Below, in pieces: positions 42,668-50,893 of a DNA stretch of 64,000 nt. Under the pieces are notes generated by a model. That model searched no databases. It was not told the DNA's origin and worked only from the letters and a program-made list of their open reading frames with translations. Source of the DNA: Amycolatopsis thermoflava N1165. Lineage in GTDB: Bacteria > Actinomycetota > Actinomycetes > Mycobacteriales > Pseudonocardiaceae. Each line of letters opens with the position of its first letter. The stretch's first letter is position 1. Location: the NCBI RefSeq assembly GCF_000473265.1, contig NZ_KI421511.1, forward strand, positions 372,001-436,000. Reading direction: 5' to 3'. The translations under genes and the position numbers were made by a program.

Positions 42668-43531
42668 GTGAAGCCCGCCGCGTTCGCCTACCACCGGGCC
42701 CACGACGTCGCCGACGCCATCGGCCTGCTAGGCGAGCTCGCCGCGGCCGGGGACGAGCCGAAGCTGATCGCCGGCGGGCAGAGCCTGGTGCCGATGATGA
42801 ACTTCCGGCTCGCCCGGCCGACGGCCCTGATCGACCTGGGGCCGTTGCGCCGGGACCCGGCGCTGACCGGGCTGCGGCGGGACGGTGCGCAGCTGGAGAT
42901 CGGCGCGCTGGTCACGCACCGGGCGGTCGAGGTGGCGAAGCTGGGGCCGGGCTTCGACGTGCTGTCCCGCGCCATGCGGTGGGTGGGGCACCTGCCGATC
43001 CGCTCCCGCGGCACGGTGGCGGGCAGCATCGTGCACGGCGATGCCACCGCCGAGTGGTGCCTGCTCGCGCTCCTGCTCGACGCCGTGATCATCGCGGAGG
43101 GACCGGGTGGGCGGCGGGAAATCCCGGCCGCGGAGATGTTCCACGGGTTCTACACCACCGCCGTCGAACCGGACGAAGTCGTGACGGCGGTGCGCTTCAC
43201 CCGGCCCGCGCCGCGGGCGGCGCTGACCGAATTCGCCCGCCGCCACGGCGACTTCGCCATCGTCGACGTCGCGGTCAGCTTGGACGGTGACGGCAGCCGG
43301 GTGGTGGTCGGCGGGGTGGCGCCGGCGCCCATCCGGGTCCCGGAGGCCGAGGCCGTCCTCGCCGCGGGCGACCCCGGGCCGGACCTGTTCGCCGCGTGCG
43401 CCGACGCCGCTGCTGCCGCCGTCGACCCGCCCGACGACGCTGCCGGCAGCAGCGCCTACCGCCGCCGGCTCACCCGGACCCTCGTCGCCGGCGCCCTGCA
43501 CCAGGCCTGGCAGGAAGGAGTGACGCGATGA
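42668..43531 (+). CDS. Molybdenum hydroxylase FAD subunit (nicotinate dehydrogenase, medium subunit)
   Basis: 287 residues of the CoxM/XDH-FAD type: KLIAGGQSLVPMMNFRLARP contacts FAD pyrophosphate and IRSRGTVAGSIVHGDATAEW is the second flavin motif, with a C-terminal CO-dehydrogenase flavoprotein domain. It passes electrons from the 2Fe-2S subunit to the acceptor. Starts at GTG 42668 after GAGGAG, and its stop overlaps the large-subunit ATG. Together with the next two genes it forms an MSL-type hydroxylase, unlike the two-subunit NicAB of Pseudomonas. Confidence 0.86.
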   Translation: MKPAAFAYHRAHDVADAIGLLGELAAAGDEPKLIAGGQSLVPMMNFRLARPTALIDLGPLRRDPALTGLRRDGAQLEIGALVTHRAVEVAKLGPGFDVLSRAMRWVGHLPIRSRGTVAGSIVHGDATAEWCLLALLLDAVIIAEGPGGRREIPAAEMFHGFYTTAVEPDEVVTAVRFTRPAPRAALTEFARRHGDFAIVDVAVSLDGDGSRVVVGGVAPAPIRVPEAEAVLAAGDPGPDLFAACADAAAAAVDPPDDAAGSSAYRRRLTRTLVAGALHQAWQEGVTR

Positions 43532-45930
43532 GCGACGCAGCTCCCGAGTTCGACGGGCGAGGCGGACGCTGGGTCGGCGCCTCGGTGCCCCGGCGGGAAG
43601 ACCCGCGCCTGCTCACCGGCCGGGGACGCTTCGTCGACGACATCCAGCTGCCCGGCACGTTGCACGCGTGCTTCGTCCGCTCGACGATCGCGCACGGCCG
43701 GATCACCGGGATCGACCTGTCGGCCACCCTGGCGGTCGACGGGGTCGTCGCCGCCTACACGGCGGCCGACCTCGACCTCGGCGACATCGTCGCGCTGCTG
43801 GGCCGCCCGCCCGAGGAGTTCGCGCCGACCGCGATGCCGATTCTCGCCAGGGAGAAGGTGCGGTTCGTCGGCGAACCGGTCGCGCTGGTCGTCGCCCGCG
43901 ACCCCTACGTCGCCGAGGACGGCGCCGAACTGGCCGTGGTGGACTACGAGCCGCTCGGCGCGATCGTCTCCGAGGAGACCGCGCTCGCTCAGGATGCGCC
44001 CCTGGTCCACGAAGAAGCGCCCGGCAACGTGCTGCTGGACGTGTCCATGTTCGACACCCCGGGAGTGGACGAAGCGTTCGCCGACGCCGGGTGCGTGGTC
44101 GAGGTCGTCACCCGCAGCGGACGGCAGAACGCCCTCCCGCTCGAAACGCGCGGGGTGATCGCGTCCTGGGACGACCACGACGACCAGCTGCTCGTGCAGA
44201 TGTGCACCCAGGTCCCGCACCAGGTGCGCACCGCGCTCGCCCGCTCGTTGCGCGTGCCCGAGCGGACCGTGCGGGTCACCGTCCCGGACATGGGCGGCGG
44301 GTTCGGCCAGAAGTGCGTGGTCGGCCGGGAGGAGATCGCGGTCGCGGCCGCGGCCCGGCGCCTGAACCGGCCGGTGAAGTGGATCGAAGACCGGCGCGAG
44401 GCGCTGACGGCCGGGTTCCTGGCCAGGGAACAGCGCTACCGCACCCGCGCCGCGTTCGACGCCGGCGGGCGCATCACCGCTCTCGACGTCGACATCGTGT
44501 GCGACATGGGCGCCTACTCCTGCTACCCGTTCACCGCCGGGATCGAACCGCTGATGGCCTCGGCGGAGATGCCCAGCGTGTACCAGGTGCCCGCCTACCG
44601 GGTCCGGGCCCGAGCCATCACCAGCAACAAGGCGCCCACCGCGCCCTACCGCGGCGTCAGCAGGCCGCAGTACGTGATGGCGATGGAACGGGTCATGGAG
44701 CGCGCCGCCCGCGAACTCGGTCTCGACCCGCTGGAGATCCGGCGCCGCAACCTGATCACCCAGTTCCCCTACACCGGGGTCAACGCCGTCACCTACGACC
44801 CCGGCACCTACCGGGAATCGCTGGACCTGGCCGAATCCACCCTGCGCGACGAGGGGTGGTACGAGTTCCGGGACACCGCGGCCGCCGAGGGCAGGCACGT
44901 CGGTATCGGGTTCTGCTGTTTCTCGGAGCGGACCGGGTACGGGTCGGGCGCCTTCGCCAAACGCAAGATGGCCGTGGTGCCCGGGTTCGACATCTCGGAG
45001 ATCCGGATGGACACCACCGGCTCGGTCGTCGTCACCAGCGGCACCATGAACCACGGGCAGTCCCACGAGACGACGCTCGCGCAGATCGTCGCCGACCGGC
45101 TCGGGTTGCACATCGACCAGGTGAAGCTGCGCCAGGGCGACACCGAGCGCATCGCCTACGGGTGGGGGACCTTCGCCTCGCGGTCGGTGACCATCGGTGG
45201 CTCGGCGGTGGCGCTGGCGGCCACGCGGCTGGGAGAGCTGCTGTGCCGGATCGCGGCGCACCTGCTCGACACCCAGCCGGACAACGTCCGCCTCGACGGC
45301 GCGGGCGGCGTCGTGCAGATCGACGATCCGGGCCGGCGCGCGTCGTTCGAGGAGATCGCCGACGTCGCCTACCTGCGCAGCCACCTGCTGCCCAAGGACG
45401 TCGAGCCGACGCTCACGGCCACCGCGAGCTTCGACGTGCCCGGCGACGGCACCTTCTCCAACGCCACCCACGCCGTGGTCGTGGAAGCCGACCCGGGCAC
45501 CGGCGGCATCACGATCCTGCGGTACGCGTGCGTGGAGGACTGCGGCGTGGTGATCCACCCGCAGGTCGTCGACGGGCAGTGCCGCGGCGGGATCGCCCAG
45601 GGCATCGCGGGCGCGCTGTTCGAGGAGGTCACCTACGCCGACAACGGCGAACCGTCCGCCGCCAGCTTCATCGACTACCTCGTGCCGACCGCCACCGAGA
45701 TCCCCGACATCACCGTGTCCCACCTGGAAACACCCTGCGCGTTCACCGAGAACGGCGCCAAGGGCGCCGGGGAGGGCGGCACCATCGGCGCGCCGGCCGC
45801 GGTGCTCAACGCGATCAACGACGCGCTGCGCCACACCGGCGTCGAACTCGACACCACGCCGGTGCACCCGCAGACCATGCTCGCCGCGCTCGACGCGGCA
45901 GCCGACCCGGAACGGAGCAGGCCCGCATGA
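43528..45930 (+). CDS. Molybdenum hydroxylase large subunit (probable nicotinate 6-hydroxylase)
   Basis: 800 residues. Molybdopterin cytosine dinucleotide contacts are seen in MGGGFGQK (255-262), TAPYRGVSRP (371-380) and the C-terminal ENGAKGAGEGG with the catalytic Glu. The active-site loop PYRGVSRP is that of xanthine-oxidase-like hydroxylases, not the AYRCSFR motif of CO dehydrogenase. It should hydroxylate nicotinate at C6. ATG overlaps the FAD-subunit stop, and its own stop overlaps the 2Fe-2S subunit start. The call for nicotinate is from operon context. Confidence 0.86.
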   Translation: MSDAAPEFDGRGGRWVGASVPRREDPRLLTGRGRFVDDIQLPGTLHACFVRSTIAHGRITGIDLSATLAVDGVVAAYTAADLDLGDIVALLGRPPEEFAPTAMPILAREKVRFVGEPVALVVARDPYVAEDGAELAVVDYEPLGAIVSEETALAQDAPLVHEEAPGNVLLDVSMFDTPGVDEAFADAGCVVEVVTRSGRQNALPLETRGVIASWDDHDDQLLVQMCTQVPHQVRTALARSLRVPERTVRVTVPDMGGGFGQKCVVGREEIAVAAAARRLNRPVKWIEDRREALTAGFLAREQRYRTRAAFDAGGRITALDVDIVCDMGAYSCYPFTAGIEPLMASAEMPSVYQVPAYRVRARAITSNKAPTAPYRGVSRPQYVMAMERVMERAARELGLDPLEIRRRNLITQFPYTGVNAVTYDPGTYRESLDLAESTLRDEGWYEFRDTAAAEGRHVGIGFCCFSERTGYGSGAFAKRKMAVVPGFDISEIRMDTTGSVVVTSGTMNHGQSHETTLAQIVADRLGLHIDQVKLRQGDTERIAYGWGTFASRSVTIGGSAVALAATRLGELLCRIAAHLLDTQPDNVRLDGAGGVVQIDDPGRRASFEEIADVAYLRSHLLPKDVEPTLTATASFDVPGDGTFSNATHAVVVEADPGTGGITILRYACVEDCGVVIHPQVVDGQCRGGIAQGIAGALFEEVTYADNGEPSAASFIDYLVPTATEIPDITVSHLETPCAFTENGAKGAGEGGTIGAPAAVLNAINDALRHTGVELDTTPVHPQTMLAALDAAADPERSRPA

Positions 45931-46424
45931 CCGACCGCCACCTGATCGTCCTGACCGTCAACGGCAGCGAGCACGAAGCCGTCGTCGAGCCCCGCAAGAC
46001 CCTGCTCGACGTGCTGCGCCACGACCTCGGCCTCACCGGCGCGCACGCGGGATGCGAACACGGCGTCTGCGGAGCCTGCACCGTCCTCGTGGACGGCGAA
46101 CCGGTGCGCGCGTGCCTCGTGTTCGCCGTGCAGGCCGAAGACGCCGACATCCGCACCGTCGAATCGCTCGGCCGGGACGGCGAGCTCTCCGACCTGCAAC
46201 AGGCCTTCCGCGAGCACCACGGACTGCAATGCGGCTTCTGCACACCGGGATTCCTGATGCTCGCCGAGGGTTTCCTCGCCCAGCAACCCGACGCGGACCG
46301 CGACGAGATCCGCGAAGCGGTCTCGGCGAACCTGTGCCGCTGCACCGGTTACCAGACCATTGTGGACGCCATCGCGGCGACCGCGGCCCGCCGCCGTGAC
46401 ACCGAGAAGGAAGCGACGAAGTGA
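45927..46424 (+). CDS. Molybdenum hydroxylase 2Fe-2S subunit
   Basis: 165 residues with two [2Fe-2S] sites: plant-ferredoxin type Cys43, Cys48, Cys51, Cys63 (HAGCEHGVCGACTV) and the alpha-helical type Cys102, Cys105, Cys137, Cys139 (LQCGFCTPGF, NLCRCTGYQ). It carries electrons from molybdenum to FAD in the hydroxylase encoded by the two preceding genes. Stop and start codons overlap on both sides. Confidence 0.92.
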   Translation: MTDRHLIVLTVNGSEHEAVVEPRKTLLDVLRHDLGLTGAHAGCEHGVCGACTVLVDGEPVRACLVFAVQAEDADIRTVESLGRDGELSDLQQAFREHHGLQCGFCTPGFLMLAEGFLAQQPDADRDEIREAVSANLCRCTGYQTIVDAIAATAARRRDTEKEATK

Positions 46425-47080
46425 TCCTGGAAAACCAGCTGTCCGTCCCGGCCGAGCCCGACGCGGTGTTCGCCCTGATCAACGACGTCGAGCGGGTGGC
46501 GGGCTGCCTCCCGGGCGCGACCCTCGACGGCCAGGAGGACGGCGCCTACCTGGGCCGGGTCAAGGTCAAGGTCGGCCCCATCACCGCCGCCTACTCCGGC
46601 CGGGTGCGGTTCACCGAGGTCGACACCGCCGCGCGGCGGTTGCGGCTGTCGGCGCGCGGAGCGGACACGCACGGCAACGGGGACGCCGAGGCCGACGTGA
46701 CGCTGACCGTCCGCGAGGCCCCCGGCGGCGCCACCATCGACCTGCGCACCGACCTGTCCATCCGCGGCAAGCTCGCCCAGTTCGGCAAGAGCGCCATCAG
46801 CGCCGTGTCGGCCCGGTTGCTCGACCAGTTCGCCCGCAACCTCGCCGGCCAGCTGAGCGCCCCGGGGGAGGAGCCCCGCCCGGCCGCCGCCCCGCGCACG
46901 CCGGCCCCGGTCGACAGCGGCGAATCCCTCGACGGGCTGGCGATGCTGCTTCCCCCGGGCGTCAAGCGGTACGCCCCGATCGCGGCCGCCGCGGCGCTGG
47001 GACTGTTCCAGGGCTGGCTGCTGGGCCGGATCCGCACCCAGGACAAACTGATCAAGGAGTTGCAGCGTGCCCGTCGATGA
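46421..47080 (+). CDS. CoxG-like SRPBCC protein with C-terminal membrane anchor
   Basis: 219 residues. The SRPBCC domain (ENQLSVPAEPDAVFALINDVERVAGCLPGA and later YSGRVRFTEVD) matches CoxG, which in CO dehydrogenase clusters helps place or mature the hydroxylase. After a Pro/Ala-rich linker a hydrophobic helix (YAPIAAAAALGLFQGWLLG, about 188-206) can anchor it to the membrane, linking the soluble hydroxylase to the electron-transport chain. GTG at 46421 overlaps the 2Fe-2S subunit stop. Confidence 0.82.
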   Translation: MILENQLSVPAEPDAVFALINDVERVAGCLPGATLDGQEDGAYLGRVKVKVGPITAAYSGRVRFTEVDTAARRLRLSARGADTHGNGDAEADVTLTVREAPGGATIDLRTDLSIRGKLAQFGKSAISAVSARLLDQFARNLAGQLSAPGEEPRPAAAPRTPAPVDSGESLDGLAMLLPPGVKRYAPIAAAAALGLFQGWLLGRIRTQDKLIKELQRARR

Positions 47081-47750
47081 CCCGTCCGGACTGCACGGCG
47101 CGGAGACCGATGCCGTCTACGACCGGGCCGGGTTCGGCGCCACCGTCCCTCGTGGACAGTGCCCGGCCCTGGTCGTGGTCGACCTGACCCGCGGCTTCAC
47201 CGAACCCGGTTTCCCGTCCGGGGCCGACCTCACCGCCGAAGTGACCGCGGCCGCCGCACTCGTGACCGCGGCCCGGCGCGGTGAGGTCCCGGTGGTCTAC
47301 ACCGCGATCAGCTACACCGCCGCCGAGGCCGACGGCGACGGCGTGGCCTGGCTCCGGAAAGCGCCGGGCATGCGCAGCCTCCGCGAAGGGAGCGACGCCG
47401 TCGCGCTCGACCCCCGGCTGGACTGCCGCGACAGCGACCACCTCGTGCTGAAGAAGGGCGCCTCGGCGTTCCACGGAACCGGGCTGGCCGCCCTGCTCAC
47501 CGGTCTCGGCGCGGACACCGCGCTCGTGTGCGGCGCGACCACCTCCGGGTGTGTGCGGGCGACCGCCGTGGACGCCGTGCAGTCCGGCTTCAACACCCTC
47601 GTGGTGCGCGAAGCCTGCGGCGACCGGGCCCGTGGGCCGCACTCCGCCGCGTTGTTCGACCTGCACGCGAAATACGCCGACGTGATCGGCCTGGACGACG
47701 CCGTGGCCTACCTCGGCGCCCCGGATCGGGCCGGCAGGAAGGTTTCCTGA
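47067..47750 (+). CDS. nicF: Maleamate amidohydrolase
   Basis: 227 residues of the isochorismatase/N-carbamoylsarcosine amidase family. The triad is visible: Asp39 in ALVVVDLTRGF, Lys at 129-130 in HLVLKKGASAF and the nucleophile Cys162 in GATTSGCVRATA. In this pathway it hydrolyses maleamate to maleate and ammonia. GTG at 47067 lies 14 bases inside the CoxG-like gene. Neighbouring deformylase and maleate isomerase support the assignment. Confidence 0.88.
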   Translation: MPVDDPSGLHGAETDAVYDRAGFGATVPRGQCPALVVVDLTRGFTEPGFPSGADLTAEVTAAAALVTAARRGEVPVVYTAISYTAAEADGDGVAWLRKAPGMRSLREGSDAVALDPRLDCRDSDHLVLKKGASAFHGTGLAALLTGLGADTALVCGATTSGCVRATAVDAVQSGFNTLVVREACGDRARGPHSAALFDLHAKYADVIGLDDAVAYLGAPDRAGRKVS

Positions 47751-47751
47751 C

Positions 47752-48627
47752 ATGGTGATCCCGTCCGAGTCCCCGGCCGCCCGCACGCTGAACCAGCCCG
47801 CGCTGGCCGACCTCGCCGACATTCCCGCGACGAGCCGCTGGGTCCGGTCCGGCGCGGTGCGGCTGCACGTGCTCGACTACGGACCGGACGACGGTGTCCC
47901 GGTCCTCGTGCTGCCCGGCATCACCAGCCCGGCGATCACGATGGATTTCGTGGCGCGGGAGCTCACGGATCTCGTGCGCCCGCTCGTGCTCGACGTCCGC
48001 GGCCGTGGGCTGTCCGACAGCGCGGACACCGAGCCGGCGGGCTACGACCTGGACAGCTACGCCGCGGACGTCGACGCGGTCGTCTCCGGCCTCGGCCTGC
48101 GACGGCCCATCCTGCTCGGACACTCGATGGGGGCGCGGATCGCGGCGCGGGCCGCCGTCAACGGCCGCCACGAGCTGCGCGGTGTCGTCCTGGTCGACCC
48201 GCCGATGAGCGGCCCCGGGCGGGGCCCGTACCCCACCACGCTGGAGGCCTTCCTCGGACAGCTCGACCAGGCCCGCCGCGGCACCGATGCGGACGAGGTC
48301 GCCCGGTCCTGGCCCCGGTGGCCGCGCCGCGAGCAGGAGCTGCGCGCGCGGTGGCTGTCGTCGTGCTCCCGCGCCGCGATCGCCGCCACCCACGCCGGCT
48401 TCGAGGCGGAGGACTTCTTCGACGACTGGCCGCACGTGCCCGCCCCGGCGGTGCTCCTCTACGGCGGCGACAGCCCGGTCGTCACCGCCGACGGCGCCGC
48501 CGAAGCCGCCCGCGCCAACCCGGCCGCCGAACTGGTGCCGGTGCCCGGCGCCGGGCACATGGTGTTCTGGGACGAGCCCGAAACAGCACTGCCCACCCTG
48601 CGCGACGCGCTGCGGAAACTACGCTGA
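47752..48627 (+). CDS. nicD: N-formylmaleamate deformylase
   Basis: 291 residues, alpha/beta hydrolase. Ser125 in LLGHSMGARIA is the nucleophile, and GAGHMVFWDEP supplies the catalytic His. ITSPAITMDFVAREL and DVRGRGLSD match the NicD type. It removes formate from N-formylmaleamate, the product of NicX, to give maleamate for NicF. ATG one base after the nicF stop. It closes the operon, and with it every step from nicotinate to fumarate is accounted for. Confidence 0.87.
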   Translation: MVIPSESPAARTLNQPALADLADIPATSRWVRSGAVRLHVLDYGPDDGVPVLVLPGITSPAITMDFVARELTDLVRPLVLDVRGRGLSDSADTEPAGYDLDSYAADVDAVVSGLGLRRPILLGHSMGARIAARAAVNGRHELRGVVLVDPPMSGPGRGPYPTTLEAFLGQLDQARRGTDADEVARSWPRWPRREQELRARWLSSCSRAAIAATHAGFEAEDFFDDWPHVPAPAVLLYGGDSPVVTADGAAEAARANPAAELVPVPGAGHMVFWDEPETALPTLRDALRKLR

Positions 48628-48680
48628 CTGGGCGCTCGGCACGGGTGAGACGGCCGGGCGAACCGCCTCCGGGCGCGGGG

Positions 48681-49688
48681 TCAGACGGTCTCGAAGTGGC
48701 GCGGGTCCAGCAGCTGGTCCAGGTGGCTCTGCATCGCCGCGGCCTGGTGCAGGTTGATCTCCCGGAAGCGGACCACGTCGCGCCCGGGGCGGAGCTGCCC
48801 GACCTTGCTCAGCGCCGCGTGGGCGACCGTGGCGATCACCGCGAACCCGCCCGAGGTGTTGCTGTCCGGGCCGAGGATCGTGAGCACGTCACCGTAGGCG
48901 AGGATCCCGCCGTAGGGATAACTGGTGTCCAGGAGATTCGACGGGTGCCCGCCGGCCACGTCGCCCGACGTCCGCGCCCACTGGAACCGGTGCGGGTTGA
49001 ACCGCACGCCGGTCCGGTCCGAATTCAGGTCGCACCGCCAGCACGCGCCCAGGAAGTCCTCGAAGTCCTGCGCGGTGAGGAAATCCGGATCGGCGTGGGG
49101 ACCACGGAGGACCTCGATCTCCCAGCTGTCCGTGTAGTGCGGGCGCAGGGACACCGGCATCCGCCTGCGCTGACGGGCGCCGCCCGCCGGATAGGCGTCG
49201 AGGACGTCCGCCCGTTCCAGCGCCCGCCCGTCGTGACCGCCGATGCCCGCCACCAGCAACGTGGACCGCGAGCCGAACGCCTCGTCCACCGCGATTCCCC
49301 CGCTCACCGCGAGATACCGGCGATAACCGGCGCCCCGGATGACCGCGCACGACAGCACGTCCCCCTCGGCGACGGACACCGCTTCCCACAACGGAACCGG
49401 CTCACCGTTGAGCGTCACCCCGGCGTCCGGGCCGGTGATCGCGATCAGCCCGGCACGCAGGATCACCGCCTGGAACCGGCCCAGCGGGATCTCCAGCGCC
49501 GCCGCACCGGGACGGTTGCCGACGAGGACGTTCGCCACCTGCAGCCCGAGCGGATCGACCGGCCCGGACGGGAAGAAACCCAGAGCCTGCCGCCCACGCC
49601 GGCCCGGATAGTCCTGCACGGTCGTCTGCAGGCCCGGGTCGATGATCTCGAGCGCGGGAACCGCCTGGCCCGCCGATCGGGCGCTCAC
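48681..49688 (-). CDS. PxpC/KipA-like biotin-dependent carboxyltransferase subunit
   Basis: 335 residues, AHS2 domain: LEIIDPGLQTTVQDYPGR, GFFPSGPVDPLGLQVANVLVGNRPGAAALE and GGHPSNLLDTSYPYGGILAYGD are the family blocks. In 5-oxoprolinase (PxpABC), PxpC works with PxpB and PxpA; here PxpB is next to it but PxpA is not. GTG at 49688 overlaps the PxpB-like stop by four bases. The pair is divergent from a PucR regulator and a long operon that encodes a second such pair. Confidence 0.84.
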   Translation of the reverse strand: MSARSAGQAVPALEIIDPGLQTTVQDYPGRRGRQALGFFPSGPVDPLGLQVANVLVGNRPGAAALEIPLGRFQAVILRAGLIAITGPDAGVTLNGEPVPLWEAVSVAEGDVLSCAVIRGAGYRRYLAVSGGIAVDEAFGSRSTLLVAGIGGHDGRALERADVLDAYPAGGARQRRRMPVSLRPHYTDSWEIEVLRGPHADPDFLTAQDFEDFLGACWRCDLNSDRTGVRFNPHRFQWARTSGDVAGGHPSNLLDTSYPYGGILAYGDVLTILGPDSNTSGGFAVIATVAHAALSKVGQLRPGRDVVRFREINLHQAAAMQSHLDQLLDPRHFETV

Positions 49689-50656
49689 GGAACCTTCACC
49701 AGCTCCTGCGCCGCGCCCCGGGTGGCGCGCCGCCGTTGCGCTTCGGCCGCCACCTCCGGATCCGAGCCGAGCTTCAGGTGGTCGGCCACCGCGTACCGGC
49801 CCGGTTCGATCGCGTAGTCGTAACGGCCCTCGAACACCTGCCGCCGCAGTTCGATCAGCTCCCCTTCGGTGACCTCGACGAACGTGATGCGGTCGCCGGG
49901 GTGGATCAGGATCGGGTCGATCCGGTGCGAGCGGGGCTGGCGCACCAGGTTCGAGATCGGCAGCGTCCGTCCGAACAGCTGGTACGAGCCCACCGACTCG
50001 ATCGGGTGGATCACCAGGCACGGCCCGCCGAGCGCGACCGCGCCCTCCGGCGTCCAGCCCCGCGCCGGGTTGTACTTCGGCGCGATGATCTCCGACCGCG
50101 GATCCAGCGGCAGCAGCGACGGCAGGCCCGGGTAGAAGCCGGTGAACGCGTTCCACCACTCCGTCCGCAGGATCCGTTCGGCGAACGCCTCCCGGTTCGG
50201 CAGTCCGTTGTAGCGCACCAGGTAGTCGATGTTGTTGCCGTCCACGACATTCGGCGCGTCGGGGCGGGTGCTGATCCGGTAGCGGTTGACGGCCTCGCGG
50301 GACGCGGAGTCGTCGAAGGCGATGGGCAGCGTCAGCCGCCGGCTCGGCAGCACGATCGACGCGGGCTCCGGGATGTCGTCGTGCAGCTCCTCCAGCGCGA
50401 CCACGACCCGGTCCTGGCCGATGACGGCGGGATCGTAGTAGACCAGCAGCGATCTCAGCCCGGGCGCGACTTCCAGCACACCACGCACGGGGTGGTCGGC
50501 GAGGTGCTGCGCCGAGGCGTGCGCGAAGAAGTTGACGCTGAGGTCGACCGGGATGGTGTGCCCGTACTCGACGAGCACCGCCCGGTCGCCCGCCGTCCGG
50601 TAGGTCACTTTCGGACGGCCGGCACGGGGCTCGGCAGTCGTGATGATCGCCGACAT
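49685..50656 (-). CDS. PxpB/KipI-like carboxyltransferase subunit
   Basis: 323 residues, AHS1 domain: YRTAGDRAVLVEYG, LRSLLVYYDP, TLPIAFDDSASREAVNRY and PKYNPARGWTPEGAVALGGPCL are typical. It is the partner of the next gene. Ribosome binding site AGGGAGG precedes the ATG at 50656. A C-terminal extension of about 40 residues (VADHLKLGSDPEVAAEAQRR) goes beyond a minimal PxpB. There is no PxpA in this transcript, so it may use the PxpA, carrier and carboxylase encoded at 57.8-60.2 kb. Confidence 0.84.
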   Translation of the reverse strand: MSAIITTAEPRAGRPKVTYRTAGDRAVLVEYGHTIPVDLSVNFFAHASAQHLADHPVRGVLEVAPGLRSLLVYYDPAVIGQDRVVVALEELHDDIPEPASIVLPSRRLTLPIAFDDSASREAVNRYRISTRPDAPNVVDGNNIDYLVRYNGLPNREAFAERILRTEWWNAFTGFYPGLPSLLPLDPRSEIIAPKYNPARGWTPEGAVALGGPCLVIHPIESVGSYQLFGRTLPISNLVRQPRSHRIDPILIHPGDRITFVEVTEGELIELRRQVFEGRYDYAIEPGRYAVADHLKLGSDPEVAAEAQRRRATRGAAQELVKVP

Positions 50657-50893
50657 CCCTGGACCTCCCTGTCCGCTCACTGATCCCGGTCCGGATTCTC
50701 CCCGGCCGGAGGGTTCCGGTTCGTTCTCCGGTTTGTACAGATCGCCGCAGGGTGTTGTCCAGCTTGGAGTTTCCGCCTCTTCGGCGCCGCCATCGCTTGG
50801 CCGTCGTTCAACCCGCGCGCCCGCCGGAGCGGTTTACGATTCCTGGCCACCACCACACCGCCGGGCCGGCAGGCCAGCACTCGGGAGGCAAGG

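Noticed and set aside
42668-47080. Carbon monoxide dehydrogenase (CoxMSL-CoxG)
   Set aside because: Gene order resembles cox clusters, but the large subunit has PYRGVSRP instead of the CoxL AYRCSFR motif, and the operon is a nicotinate pathway.
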